A stretch of 64,000 nucleotides of DNA, taken from Luteimonas chenhongjianii (lineage in GTDB: Bacteria; Pseudomonadota; Gammaproteobacteria; Xanthomonadales; Xanthomonadaceae). Below, piece after piece: positions 53,366 through 62,185 of the stretch. Where the stretch lies: positions 2,728,001-2,792,000 of the forward strand of contig NZ_CP023406.1 in NCBI RefSeq assembly GCF_002327105.1, in the 5' to 3' direction. The position numbers and the translations under genes were made by a program. Below the pieces are notes generated by a model. The model ran no database searches. It saw only the letters and a program-made list of their open reading frames with translations, and was not told the origin of the DNA. Each line of letters opens with the position of its first letter. Position 1 is the first letter of the stretch.

Positions 53366-53908
53366 ATGTCGCATCGCGCATGGTGGCTGGTGATCGCGGC
53401 CGTGATGCTGCTCGGCATTGCGGTGGCGGTGCACGACGGGCTCCGCCGCGGCCAGGACCGGCAGGTGACGGATGACGCGATCGCCGCCCCGCCATCTTCG
53501 GTGTCGCCCGGCACCGGCACGCCGGCAGACGGTGGCAATGGCGACACGGCCCAGGCGCGCGATGCGTCGATGCACGAGGCCGTCTCCGCGCTGCACAGCT
53601 ATCTGGCGATGTTGTTCCAGGCAGACCACAGCGAGGCGGATGCACTGTGGGCCGGCGGTCGGCCCGCACCGCATGGCGAGGAGGCGCTGCGCGAGCTGCA
53701 CGGCGTCACCGGCATCCGGGTCGACAACAGACGACCGGAGCCGCTCGACACGGCGCCGGTGCCCAGGCAGCTGCGGATCCCGGTCAATCTGCGCATCGGC
53801 GTGGCAGGCCCGCTGCGCCGATTCGAGGGACATTACGACCTGCAGCGCGAAGCCGATGGCTGGCGGATCCGCGCCGCGTCCATCGCGCCCTCACCCGTCC
53901 GCGGCTAA
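53366..53908 (+). CDS. Exported protein, paralogue of the 54988-55692 lipoprotein
   Basis: The 180-residue protein has an N-terminal anchor or signal (WWLVIAAVMLLGIAVAV), a Pro/Gly/Thr-rich linker, and a C-domain with ALHSYLAMLFQADHSEADALW and RIPVNLRI, then RRFEGHYDLQREADGWRI. The last block is close to RVPVSLRA, then RRFEGEYVLRR in the lipoprotein at 54988, so the two share a domain. No family name can be given with confidence. Confidence 0.7.
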   Translation: MSHRAWWLVIAAVMLLGIAVAVHDGLRRGQDRQVTDDAIAAPPSSVSPGTGTPADGGNGDTAQARDASMHEAVSALHSYLAMLFQADHSEADALWAGGRPAPHGEEALRELHGVTGIRVDNRRPEPLDTAPVPRQLRIPVNLRIGVAGPLRRFEGHYDLQREADGWRIRAASIAPSPVRG

Positions 53909-53940
53909 TCTGGCCCGCGATTTTTTCCGGATATTGGTTA

Positions 53941-54375
53941 ATGGACAAACGGTTCTGGATCTGCGGCTTCACGGTGGTCGCCACCGCGCTTGCACTGGGC
54001 TTCATCGTGCATGGCCTCCTGCTCCGCGCCGATTACCTGGCGCTCGCACACCTGTTCCGCTCCCAGGCGGACGCCAACGCGCAGGTCGGCTGGATCCTGC
54101 TCGCGTACGCGTCGCTGGGTCTGGGGATGACCTGGCTCTATCGCTGGTTGCCACCACCTGCGCGCAGCAAGCGCTGGCAGGGCGCACGCTTCGGCCTGGC
54201 CATCGCGCTGGTCTCGTTCGTGCCTTGGCACCTGCTTGCCCATGCCGGACAGCCGTTTCCGCTTGCGCTGACCATCAAACAGATCGGCTTCGATCTCGTC
54301 GCGATGCTTCTGCTGGGCATGCTGCTCGCATGGCTTCAGCCGCACCGCCGGGAACTAGCGCCGGCGCCCATTTGA
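53941..54375 (+). CDS. Four-helix inner-membrane protein, unknown
   Basis: A 144-residue hydrophobic protein with helices near residues 5-27, 45-68, 83-103 and 113-133. The loop between helices two and three holds WLYRWLPPPARSKRW. No family recognised. It starts 32 bases after the preceding gene in the same direction; a nearby GGATATTGGTTA has no obvious ribosome site. Confidence 0.55.
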   Translation: MDKRFWICGFTVVATALALGFIVHGLLLRADYLALAHLFRSQADANAQVGWILLAYASLGLGMTWLYRWLPPPARSKRWQGARFGLAIALVSFVPWHLLAHAGQPFPLALTIKQIGFDLVAMLLLGMLLAWLQPHRRELAPAPI

Positions 54376-54440
54376 ACGGCGCTAATCCGGTATTCACTGC
54401 ATCCCGGTAGGGTGCGTTCATTGTCGTTTCCGAGCAGACC

Positions 54441-54998
54441 ATGCGTCGTCCATACCGTTTCACCGCCATATCGCTGCTGATCCTGGCGACCGCCGCCTGC
54501 ACCTCGCTGGGCGTAGTTTCGGCCTGGCTCAACGACCAGGTCGCGTTCAGCGCCCCGCAGCTGCAACGCCAACTCGATACGCGTTTTCCCCGGACCTTCG
54601 CCACGCTTGGCGGACTGGTCCAGGTCACGCTCGACGACCCGCGGCTGTCGATCCCGCGCGGCGAGCACCGGCTGCGCCTGGATTTCGATGTCGCCATCGG
54701 CGGCCTCGCCGATGGCGGTCCCGGCCACCTTGCCCTGGCAAGCGGCCTGCGCTACGACGCGGCAACGCGCAGCCTGCACCTGCAGGATCCCGAGCTGCTC
54801 GAGTTCGATCTGCCCGGCGCCAACCGGTGGTTGAGCGGCGGTGCGCGTGGCGTGGTCAACAGCCTGCTGGCGGAATACGCGCGCAATGAGCCGGTCTACC
54901 GGCTGGACGACGATCTGCTGGCGAAGCTGCCGACAGGCAAGCACATCGGCGATGTCGAGATCATCGACGGCCGCGTGGTGGTGCGCCTTGAGCGCTGA
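54441..54998 (+). CDS. DUF1439 lipoprotein
   Basis: A 185-residue lipoprotein with lipobox LATAAC. The body follows the DUF1439 (YceB-like) pattern: FSAPQLQRQLDTRFPRTFATLGGLVQVTLDDPRLSIPRGEHRLRLDFDVAI, and near the end LPTGKHIGDVEIIDGRVVVRL. These proteins have an elongated lipid-binding-like sheet fold; the role is unknown. Its stop overlaps the TTG start of the next lipoprotein, implying coupling. Confidence 0.85.
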   Translation: MRRPYRFTAISLLILATAACTSLGVVSAWLNDQVAFSAPQLQRQLDTRFPRTFATLGGLVQVTLDDPRLSIPRGEHRLRLDFDVAIGGLADGGPGHLALASGLRYDAATRSLHLQDPELLEFDLPGANRWLSGGARGVVNSLLAEYARNEPVYRLDDDLLAKLPTGKHIGDVEIIDGRVVVRLER

Positions 54999-55692
54999 GC
55001 ACCGCAGCTTGCGTGCCCTTGCCGCGCTGGGAACCGCGCTTGCGCTCGCATGCGCGCTGGGCGGCTGCGGACGCGATGCGGCCGAGCACGAGACCGGCGC
55101 CAACAGGCAGGCCGCCGACGGATCGCTCCCACGGCCACAGCAGCCCGCCGGCAGCGTCACCGGGCTCAGCGGGGTGCAGGGCCCCGGCGACGTGCCCCTT
55201 GGCGGCGCGCAACCCGAGGCCCAAGCCGCGCCTGAGGACCCCCTGTTGCCGCTCGAGGACAATCCGGAAACCGGTCTCGCCACTGCCTCGGTCGATGAGG
55301 CGCTGGCCGCGCCGGAGCCTTCGCCGGACGAGGCCGCGGCGGTCATCCGCACTTACTACGCCGCGATCAATGCGCTCGATTATGGCCGTGCCTATGCCCT
55401 CTGGTCGGACGGCGGCCGTGCAAGCGGCCAGTCGCCCGACGGGTTCGCCGCGGGCTTCGATGGAACGTCGGTGGTCATGGTCGACATCGGCACACCCGGC
55501 GCAATCGAAAGCGCCGCCGGCTCGCGCTTCATCCGGGTCCCCGTGTCCCTGCGCGCGCAGCAGACCGACGGCAGCAGCCGCCGTTTCGAGGGCGAGTACG
55601 TGCTGCGCCGAGCGGCGGTCGATGGCGCCAGCGATGCACAGCGCACGTGGCGGATCGCCTCGGCGGACCTGCGCGAGGTTTCGACGCCCTGA
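54988..55692 (+). CDS. Lipoprotein, parent copy of the decayed repeat at 62 kb
   Basis: The 234-residue protein starts at a TTG inside the end of the DUF1439 gene and has a signal and lipobox (ALACALGGC). An acidic Pro/Ala-rich linker contains GSVTGLSGVQGPGDVPL. The C-domain from about residue 115 has EAAAVIRTYYAAINALDYGRAYALWSDGG and ends SLRAQQTDGSSRRFEGEYVLRR with a folded tail. The domain resembles small NTF2/SnoaL-type modules by pattern only. A decayed copy lies at 62186-62692, on the other side of the polysaccharide cassette. Confidence 0.75.
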   Translation: MSAEHRSLRALAALGTALALACALGGCGRDAAEHETGANRQAADGSLPRPQQPAGSVTGLSGVQGPGDVPLGGAQPEAQAAPEDPLLPLEDNPETGLATASVDEALAAPEPSPDEAAAVIRTYYAAINALDYGRAYALWSDGGRASGQSPDGFAAGFDGTSVVMVDIGTPGAIESAAGSRFIRVPVSLRAQQTDGSSRRFEGEYVLRRAAVDGASDAQRTWRIASADLREVSTP

Positions 55693-56290
55693 TGCGGAGC
55701 TCCGGCGTGGCAACGCCGGCGCCGGGTGACCCACCCCGACCTCCGAGGCGGCGGCCGAGTTCCTTGCCCGCTGGTCGGGCCGCCCGCGCGAGTTCCGCCT
55801 ACTCGTGCCAATGCGGTAAAGGCCGCACCATCAGAACTGCGGCGTGCACCCACGTGCCTCCCCGTCGCGGTAGACGCGGGGGGCGGGACGTCGCGTCCGC
55901 GCTGGACCGCCGCTTCATTGGGCTGCGGCATCGTCCCGGAGTATTTCTTCCACCACAGCGCACCCCGAAGCTTTTCCATTCTTCGGGGCGCTCGGCCAGG
56001 GTGATGCCGCAGTTGTAGGTGAGCTCCCTGCCAGCGCAATGTTGCGAGATCCCCTTGATGGACACTTGCCCCTGTAGCGCCAGCCTTTGGCGTCTTCTTC
56101 GACCATTCGCCTCGCAGTTCGGCGCGCAGCTTGGTTGGTCCAGCGTGCGACGCTGGCCTTGACGCTGGCCTTGACCCTGGCGTCGACCACGCACCCGTCG
56201 TTGAGCGAAAGCAGAGAGGTATGGCCGCCCTTGTCGACATCGGCAGCGGTGTGCTGAAAGCCTCCGGGATAGGCCATCGTATTCAGATCT
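55148..56290. repeat. Left copy of a diverged direct repeat flanking the polysaccharide cassette
   Basis: The segment carries the end of the intact lipoprotein gene and a dead SET gene. It is related over both ends to 62238-63330, including a 22-base exact match (55148-55169 with 62238-62259) and many shared blocks in the SET part such as TTGGCGTCTTCTTCGACCA and GCTCGGCCAGGGTGATGCCG. Repeat limits are estimates. Confidence 0.7.
55915..56290 (-). pseudogene. Decayed SET-domain gene, paralogue of 62995-63492
   Basis: Reading the minus strand gives YPGGFQHTAADVDKGGHTS, LLSLNDGCVVDARVKASV, ARWTNQAARRTARRMVEEDAKG and SSPTTAASPWPSAPKN. These correspond in order to YKGFLRTHDDVDEEYG, LFTLNDEYVIDANVKANV, ARWINHSCEPNCEAVVEEDAKG and the LTYNYGITLAERHTPK region of the intact SET protein. 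The catalytic NHSCEPN segment is lost by frameshifts, the N-terminus is missing, and the cysteine tail is scrambled. It cannot be functional. Confidence 0.85.
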
Positions 56291-56491
56291 CTCCTCTGAA
56301 AAAGCGGCCTCTTCAGTAACTCAGGCGTCACGTAGTAAACACTTCTGGCGCACTAGCTTCGCGTTGACAGCAACCACCTGCGCTCAAAGCCCCTCAATTC
56401 AGCCTTATCACCGAGTCAGCACGTCCCCGCTGTCATGACTGCGTCGGATTAATCGTCCGCGCGATCGGTCGATCGGGACGAGGGTAAGTTA

Positions 56492-57739
56492 ATGTCCAAG
56501 ATATTAGTTCTTGGCGGCGACGGTTTCTGCGGTTGGCCTACGGCACTGCATCTGTCCTACCTCGGCCATGACGTTGTGATTGTCGACAACCTCTCGCGGC
56601 GACGCATTGACGCGGAGATGGGCGCGCAAAGCCTCACCCCCATCTCGACGATCGACGTGCGGCTGAACGCATGGCGCGAGGTCAGCGGTAACGTCATTCG
56701 TTTCCAGTATGTGGATATCGCGAAAGACTATGCGCGTCTGGCTGCGCTCGTCGATACGGAACGTCCCGACGCGATCGTGCATTTTGCCGAGCAACGATCC
56801 GCTCCGTATTCGATGCGTGGGCAGGTCGAAAAGCGCTACACGATGGACAATAATGTCTGCGGTACGCACAACCTGCTGGTGGCACTCGTCGAGGCGGACC
56901 TGGACTGTCACGTGGTTCACCTCGGCACGATGGGTGTCTACGGCTACTACGGTGCCGGATTCGAGATTCCGGAAGGGTACCTCAAGGTCAAAGTTCCGGA
57001 CGACAATGGTGCCTTGATCGACCGGGAGATACTTTTCCCGACGCAGCCGGGAAGTGTTTACCACCTGACCAAGTCTGTGGACCAGCTCCTGTTCCAGTAT
57101 TACGCCCACAACGACGGCGTTCGGGTTACCGATCTTCACCAGGGGGTGGTCTGGGGAACTCAGACGCAGGAAACCCGCCTTCATCCGGCCTTGGTCAACC
57201 GCTTCGACTACGAGGGCGAGTATGGGACGGTTCTCAATCGCTTCCTTGTCCAGGCAGCGATTGGCTACCCGCTGACCGTCCACGGTACGGGCGGTCAGAC
57301 CCGCGCGTTCATCCATGTCGAAGACACGGTCCGGTGCGTCGAACTCGCAATCGCGAACCCGCCGCAACGCGGAGATCGCGTCAAGATTCTTAACCAGGCG
57401 GCGGAAACGCTGCGTGTGCGGGATCTTGCAGAGCTGGTTTCCAGGTTCACTGGGGCAGTGGTCAATTTCGTCCCGAATCCCCGCGAGGAAGCTGCCGAAA
57501 ACGACTTGCGGGTCAGCAACGCCACCTTTCGCGGGCTTGGCCTGGATCCGATCCTGCTGACCGATGCACTGCTCACCGAAACCCTCGAGATTTCGGACCG
57601 TTATGTAGACCGGGTTGATCGGAGCCAGATCCGCGCCCGCTCTGCCTGGAACAAGTCACGTCGTGCGGCGCTGGAAGAGCCTGACCGGTCGTCCCCCGCG
57701 CACGAAGCACGACCCAACGATGAAGGAGAAGGTATATGA
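56492..57739 (+). CDS. sqdB: UDP-sulfoquinovose synthase-like nucleotide-sugar enzyme (SqdB/SQD1 family)
   Basis: A 415-residue extended short-chain dehydrogenase. The NAD-binding start is ILVLGGDGFCGWPTALHLS. SQD1 hallmarks follow: VDNLSRRRID, SLTPISTID, HFAEQRSAPYSM, NNVCGTHNLLVAL, HLGTMGVYGYYG, the catalytic YHLTK (Tyr, His, Lys), DLHQGVVWGTQTQET, LNRFLVQAAIGYPLTVHG and GGQTRAFIHVEDTVRCVELAIANPP. In this family UDP-glucose and sulfite yield UDP-sulfoquinovose. No sulfolipid glycosyltransferase is present; the three overlapping downstream genes are polysaccharide-synthase-like, so the sugar may enter an exopolysaccharide (inferred). A loosely spaced AGGG precedes the ATG. Sulfonate specificity needs proof. 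Confidence 0.85.
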   Translation: MSKILVLGGDGFCGWPTALHLSYLGHDVVIVDNLSRRRIDAEMGAQSLTPISTIDVRLNAWREVSGNVIRFQYVDIAKDYARLAALVDTERPDAIVHFAEQRSAPYSMRGQVEKRYTMDNNVCGTHNLLVALVEADLDCHVVHLGTMGVYGYYGAGFEIPEGYLKVKVPDDNGALIDREILFPTQPGSVYHLTKSVDQLLFQYYAHNDGVRVTDLHQGVVWGTQTQETRLHPALVNRFDYEGEYGTVLNRFLVQAAIGYPLTVHGTGGQTRAFIHVEDTVRCVELAIANPPQRGDRVKILNQAAETLRVRDLAELVSRFTGAVVNFVPNPREEAAENDLRVSNATFRGLGLDPILLTDALLTETLEISDRYVDRVDRSQIRARSAWNKSRRAALEEPDRSSPAHEARPNDEGEGI

Positions 57740-59334
57740 GACTGTGGGTTTTGTGCCTGCTGGCACTTCTCTTCGTCGGCTTGCTCATCGCGGTGGAGCA
57801 GAGCGGGGTTTTCGATCGCGTCATGGGGCGAAACGCTCAGGTCACCGTTCCGGTGTTCGGTGACTACCAGCGCGGCTCCCTTTCATTCCAGGATGACAAC
57901 GATGGCGGGAAGGACGTATTCGTCGCGCAAGTCCATCCCGACGCACCCCTGATTCTCTCCGGATTCCCGTCCTACGCGAGCGAGCAATTCCAGTTGCCCA
58001 GCGACAGCCGGCCACTGAGCGGCACGTACAACCTCGCCTTCATGTCGGACGCGGTTCCGGGGGCCGAAGGCGCGCTGCGCGTCACCATCAACGGCATCAA
58101 GCGCGCGGACACCGTGCTCCAGCACGGGCCGGCCCGCCAACGCGTCCAGGTGGAGCTCACCCCGACCGAACTGGCGGCTGGCGAGCTCGATGTGCGGCTT
58201 GCGCTCGTCGGCCATGGACCGATGGCGGAATGCACGCCGAACGAAGCGCTGGCTGCGGTCGTCACCATCCTGCCGGAGACCGGCCTGCGACTGGCGCTCG
58301 ACAAGCCAGCCTCGACGACGGCCGACCGGCTGGCGCTCTGGGGTGACCTGATCCCGGTGAAATGGGGCGCCGACGAGAAAGCCGGCGACTCCGTCACGCT
58401 GATCACTGCGGCACGCCTCGTCCAAAGAGGCTATGGCATCTATTTCGGAGACAGCGGCTATGCCGGCCAGCAACTGGTCGACCTGGAGAAAGCCGCGGCC
58501 GGCCGTCCGTTGCGCTTGCCAGAGCTGCGCTACCCCATCAGCCTCGCCTCGGCGGGTGAGAATGCCGGGGCCCGTCGCTTCGACCGCGAGACCACCTGGC
58601 GCTACCGCTATGACGTGTCGCAGCTGCCGAACGGAGAATTGCCGTCGGCCCTTGACCTGCGCATGTTGATGGGGCCGATAGGCGAGACCCGCACCGCCTT
58701 GTTCGTCACGTTGAACGACCATCTGTTGCTCACGCGCACCCTGAGCGACGTGGACCAGCGCCTTGACACCTCGGTTGCATTGCCGGCCGCCGATCACGCC
58801 GAACGCAATGAACTGGCCATCACCTTGACGGCGCATGAGCGGGACGAGCTACGTTGCGGCTCGCGTCGCCTGATCGCAGCGGAGATGCTGCCCGACACGG
58901 TGCTCGTTGGCGGGGGTGAGCGCGTTGTTACCCCGCTTGCACAGTTGGCGGCACTGCTGCACGCCAACATGCCGGTCGCGCTCGGTAGCGGTCCGCTCAG
59001 CGCGCCGCAGGCGCAGACCTCGGCCCTGCTGCTGGGGCAGATGAACCCGACGTCGATTTCCTTCTCTCCCACACAGCCAGGTTCCACGATCGAGGTGCTG
59101 AGCGGAGACCTGTCGGCGGCGCTGGCTCAGGTTCGCCCGGCTGGACAGCAATGGCTGGTCTACTTTCCTGGCGACGAGCGCGAGGGAGCGGTCGTGGAGC
59201 GGTTCTCGCCACAGGCCGGTGCGGCCAGGGCAGCTGTCGCTCTGCTGGTGACTCTCAATCGGCCGGCCGAGGTGGCCGCGCCGGCGGCGGGTGCAACCGG
59301 CGCGCCCCGCGCCACTGCCGATGCTGCACGCTAA
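57736..59334 (+). CDS. BcsB-like periplasmic polysaccharide synthase subunit
   Basis: The 532-residue protein has one N-terminal membrane helix (LWVLCLLALLFVGLLIAV) and a large periplasmic part. BcsB-like elements include PLSGTYNLAFMSDAVPGAEGALRVTINGIK (jelly-roll), LFVTLNDHLLLTRTL, and NELAITLTAHERDELRCGSRRLIAAEML. Unlike E. coli BcsB it has no visible C-terminal anchor; it ends in an Ala/Pro-rich tail. BcsB guides cellulose out of BcsA, and the same role is likely for the glycan made by the next gene. A GAAGGAGAAGGT ribosome site and ATGA overlap couple it to sqdB. Confidence 0.75.
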   Translation: MRLWVLCLLALLFVGLLIAVEQSGVFDRVMGRNAQVTVPVFGDYQRGSLSFQDDNDGGKDVFVAQVHPDAPLILSGFPSYASEQFQLPSDSRPLSGTYNLAFMSDAVPGAEGALRVTINGIKRADTVLQHGPARQRVQVELTPTELAAGELDVRLALVGHGPMAECTPNEALAAVVTILPETGLRLALDKPASTTADRLALWGDLIPVKWGADEKAGDSVTLITAARLVQRGYGIYFGDSGYAGQQLVDLEKAAAGRPLRLPELRYPISLASAGENAGARRFDRETTWRYRYDVSQLPNGELPSALDLRMLMGPIGETRTALFVTLNDHLLLTRTLSDVDQRLDTSVALPAADHAERNELAITLTAHERDELRCGSRRLIAAEMLPDTVLVGGGERVVTPLAQLAALLHANMPVALGSGPLSAPQAQTSALLLGQMNPTSISFSPTQPGSTIEVLSGDLSAALAQVRPAGQQWLVYFPGDEREGAVVERFSPQAGAARAAVALLVTLNRPAEVAAPAAGATGAPRATADAAR

Positions 59335-61181
59335 TGCTTCCTCCGGAGTCCGACCGTCGGCGAGCCACTTTCGGATCGGCCGACAGCTTGGCCGGCGGTC
59401 TGGCGTCTCCAGTGGCGCTGTCGCGCGCGCCAGCGCTCCTGCTGACCTTTGCCATCCTTGCGCTGCTTCAACTGTGGGTGTTCGAGCTTGGTCATCTCGA
59501 TCACATCTTCTACGCCCACGATTATGTGCTTGGGCCGTACGTCGGGTTCAGCGCGGTCTCGATCCGCACCTTCATGCTGTCCTTCTTCGTCGCATTCTCG
59601 ATTTACGCGGCAGGAACGGCTCGGGCACGGATCCTGTTCTGTCTCGATGTATGCCTGCGCTATATCGCCTTGTGTCTCATCCTCGACATGGGAAGCATCG
59701 CCCTGTTCGCCTACACGGGGTCGCCGTTCCCCCTGCTCGCGATCCAGGTCATGGCCGGTTTCGCCGGCTTCGCGGTATTCGCTTTTGTCATCATCCGGCG
59801 TGGCGCCATGCCTTCACCTGTTCCGGTCGTGCGCGGGCATCAGCCCAACACCCGGACGTTCTGGCGCTTGGGACTGACCGGGGCGGTGGCTACGATCGTA
59901 TCGACATGGGCTGCATTGACGCCCAACCCGCTGTTTGACGAACTGCGCAGGATCACCCTGCTCGGCGGCATCGGCCCCGGGATCATCCTGCTCCTGCTGG
60001 TGTGGTTCGCCCAGCTTTACGTGATTGCAATCTTCGAGCGGAATCGCCACTTGCGTCGCGATTTCAGGCCGCCGATTTCGATCATCGTGCCGGCGCATAA
60101 CGAGGAGTACGTGATCGGCCAGACGATCCAGTACATCGATCGTGCCGCGGCCTATTACGGGCAACCGGTCGAAGTGATCGTCATCGACAACGGATCGCAG
60201 GACGCGACGGCGGAGATCGCGCGGGCCACGATCCAAACCTGCCGGGCGATCCAAGGCGCGGTCCTTCATGTCGGCACCCCGGGAAAGGCGCACGCCCTGA
60301 ACGAAGGGGTCATGCGGGCCAGCTACGACTTCATTGTCCGGATCGACGCGGACACCCATGTCCGCGAGGACAACCTTGCGCTCGCGATGCAGAATTTCGC
60401 CGATCCGAGCGTCGGCGCGGTCGGCGGAGTTCCCCTGCCACCGGGCGGCGGAATCTTCGATCCGGGTCGCCGGGTCGAGGTGATCGTCAAGCACGGCTTT
60501 TATTCTCCCGCACTCAGCGCAGCGTCCGGCCTGGTCGGGATCCCCGGCATGTTCGTCGTCTATCGCGCGGAAGCAGTGCGCTCGGTCGGGCAGTTCGCAT
60601 CTGGCATGAACGGTGAGGACACCGACTTCTCCCTGCGGATCGCGGAACTCGGATATCGCACGCTGGTCGACCAGCGCATCGGCTATGTGTCGGAGGTGCC
60701 GACCAGCTTCGCCCACCTTCGCGAGCAACGGTTGCGCTGGTTCCGGTCGGTGTATCACGTCAGCGCTCGTGCGCACTCGCTGATCAGTTCCTCCAACTTC
60801 AGCGTTCGCGGGAAGCTGGTACTCCCGTACATGCTGCTGAACACCTCGCGTCGGGCCATGATGATGCCGCTGGTCGCATTCGGTGTTCTGGAGCTCCTGA
60901 TCACGTCGGCGTCGGTGGCGCTCCCGCACTGGCAGGCAATCGTGGCCGTGCTGATCGGCTCTCCAATGCTGGCGGCGGCCCTTGCGATCCTGGCGAATAA
61001 TCGTCCGCGGGCACTGCTTTCGCTGCCGGCGTACGTCCTCTTCCGCGCACTGCGTTCGTGGTACACGCTGGAATCGGCGCTCAGCATTCCGATCATGTCG
61101 ACCTCGACGCGGATCCAGATCGGCCGTGACCCCTGGCCGCAAAGCCCGCCACCGAACCCGCGTCCCGAGGAGGCCGCATGA
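59334..61181 (+). CDS. Processive family 2 glycosyltransferase, polysaccharide synthase (BcsA-like)
   Basis: The 615-residue inner-membrane protein has about six helices before and three after a GT-A domain. Catalytic motifs are SIIVPAHNEEYVIG, VIVIDNGSQDATAE, VRIDADTHV (the DxD-type site), MNGEDTDFSLRIAELGY (the general base) and EQRLRWFRSVYHV (QxxRW, the processive marker). No PilZ domain follows, so direct cyclic-di-GMP activation as in BcsA is not apparent. It should polymerise a nucleotide sugar and push the chain to the periplasm. TAATG overlap with the bcsB-like stop and ATGA overlap with the barrel gene show strict coupling. Confidence 0.88.
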   Translation: MLPPESDRRRATFGSADSLAGGLASPVALSRAPALLLTFAILALLQLWVFELGHLDHIFYAHDYVLGPYVGFSAVSIRTFMLSFFVAFSIYAAGTARARILFCLDVCLRYIALCLILDMGSIALFAYTGSPFPLLAIQVMAGFAGFAVFAFVIIRRGAMPSPVPVVRGHQPNTRTFWRLGLTGAVATIVSTWAALTPNPLFDELRRITLLGGIGPGIILLLLVWFAQLYVIAIFERNRHLRRDFRPPISIIVPAHNEEYVIGQTIQYIDRAAAYYGQPVEVIVIDNGSQDATAEIARATIQTCRAIQGAVLHVGTPGKAHALNEGVMRASYDFIVRIDADTHVREDNLALAMQNFADPSVGAVGGVPLPPGGGIFDPGRRVEVIVKHGFYSPALSAASGLVGIPGMFVVYRAEAVRSVGQFASGMNGEDTDFSLRIAELGYRTLVDQRIGYVSEVPTSFAHLREQRLRWFRSVYHVSARAHSLISSSNFSVRGKLVLPYMLLNTSRRAMMMPLVAFGVLELLITSASVALPHWQAIVAVLIGSPMLAAALAILANNRPRALLSLPAYVLFRALRSWYTLESALSIPIMSTSTRIQIGRDPWPQSPPPNPRPEEAA

Positions 61182-62074
61182 AAAGGATCGCGCTCGCGGC
61201 GACTCTCGCCTCTGCAGTGGCGCTGCAATCTGCCTGGGCTCAGGAGGACCGCGTTTGGGTCGACGGCGAGCTGTCCTACGGCCTTGACGTGGTGCCACCG
61301 GATGTCGTCGACACTTCACCGGAGCAGGATCGCATCCGATCTGGCTTCGATGGGGAGATCGGCGTGAACTACGACCTCGGGCCCGCGATCGTGCGCGCAT
61401 CGGCCGGGGCCCGCATCTTCCCCTCGGAGTCGGATTACAACCGCTACCCGCTTGCCATCGCGGCCCGCTACGACGTGCCGCTGACCTCTGACAACAGGAC
61501 CAGGCTGCGATTTCAGCCGAGCTACGAATATGTGTTCGGAAATGATGGGCGGGTATTCGATCGGCCGCGGCTGGATACGCAACTCATCCACCGCCACAAT
61601 CCGGAGCACACCACGACGCTGCGTTTGCGTTACGGCTATCGCAACCAGACCGAGCGACGCTTCAGCGGATACGACCAGAGCGAGTGGCTGGGTGAAGTTC
61701 GCCACTTCTGGCGTCCCAACGGCGGCCCCACGAGGATCACGGGTTCGCTCCTGGGCCTGCGCGCGGATGCCGACGACGATCGTTTCAGCTACAACGGCTA
61801 TGGCGCCCAGCTGATCGCGCGCACCGACCTGCGTGACGATCTGCAAGCCTATGGTCGCGTCTACTTCGCGCATCGGGACTACAAAGCCCCGTTCTCATCC
61901 CTCTATCCGTACGATCGCAGCGACAACACATTGCGCGTCACCGCCGGTCTCGAGAAGCGACTGAACGAGCGCTTCAGTCTTTTTGGCGAGGCTGGATACG
62001 CCCGGAACAACTCGAACGTGCCGACGCGCCAGTACGACGGGTTCGTCGGGCGCATCGGCATCATCCTGCGCTAG
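61178..62074 (+). CDS. Outer-membrane beta-barrel, probable glycan exporter
   Basis: A 298-residue protein with a signal peptide (MKRIALAATLASAVALQSAWA) and alternating amphipathic strands throughout, such as LRLRYGYRNQTERRFSGYDQSEWLGEVRHFW and LQAYGRVYFAHRDYKAPF, ending in FVGRIGIILR. The predicted fold is a barrel of perhaps 12-14 strands. No named family was recognised. Position last in the synthase operon suggests that it plays the export-pore role of BcsC or AlgE, without the TPR scaffold. It overlaps the glycosyltransferase gene by four bases. Confidence 0.7.
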   Translation: MKRIALAATLASAVALQSAWAQEDRVWVDGELSYGLDVVPPDVVDTSPEQDRIRSGFDGEIGVNYDLGPAIVRASAGARIFPSESDYNRYPLAIAARYDVPLTSDNRTRLRFQPSYEYVFGNDGRVFDRPRLDTQLIHRHNPEHTTTLRLRYGYRNQTERRFSGYDQSEWLGEVRHFWRPNGGPTRITGSLLGLRADADDDRFSYNGYGAQLIARTDLRDDLQAYGRVYFAHRDYKAPFSSLYPYDRSDNTLRVTAGLEKRLNERFSLFGEAGYARNNSNVPTRQYDGFVGRIGIILR

Positions 62075-62185
62075 CGCATCGGTGGCCTGACGACAGAGGG
62101 CGGAACCTGGTGTCCCAACCCTGGCGCGGCCTCACCTTGGGCAGCCGCGCCGCACCTATCCAGATCGAGGTCACACGCGGCGGCG

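Noticed and set aside
56364..56369. TTGACA upstream of the polysaccharide operon
   Set aside because: No -10 box lies at an acceptable distance, so it was not called as a promoter.
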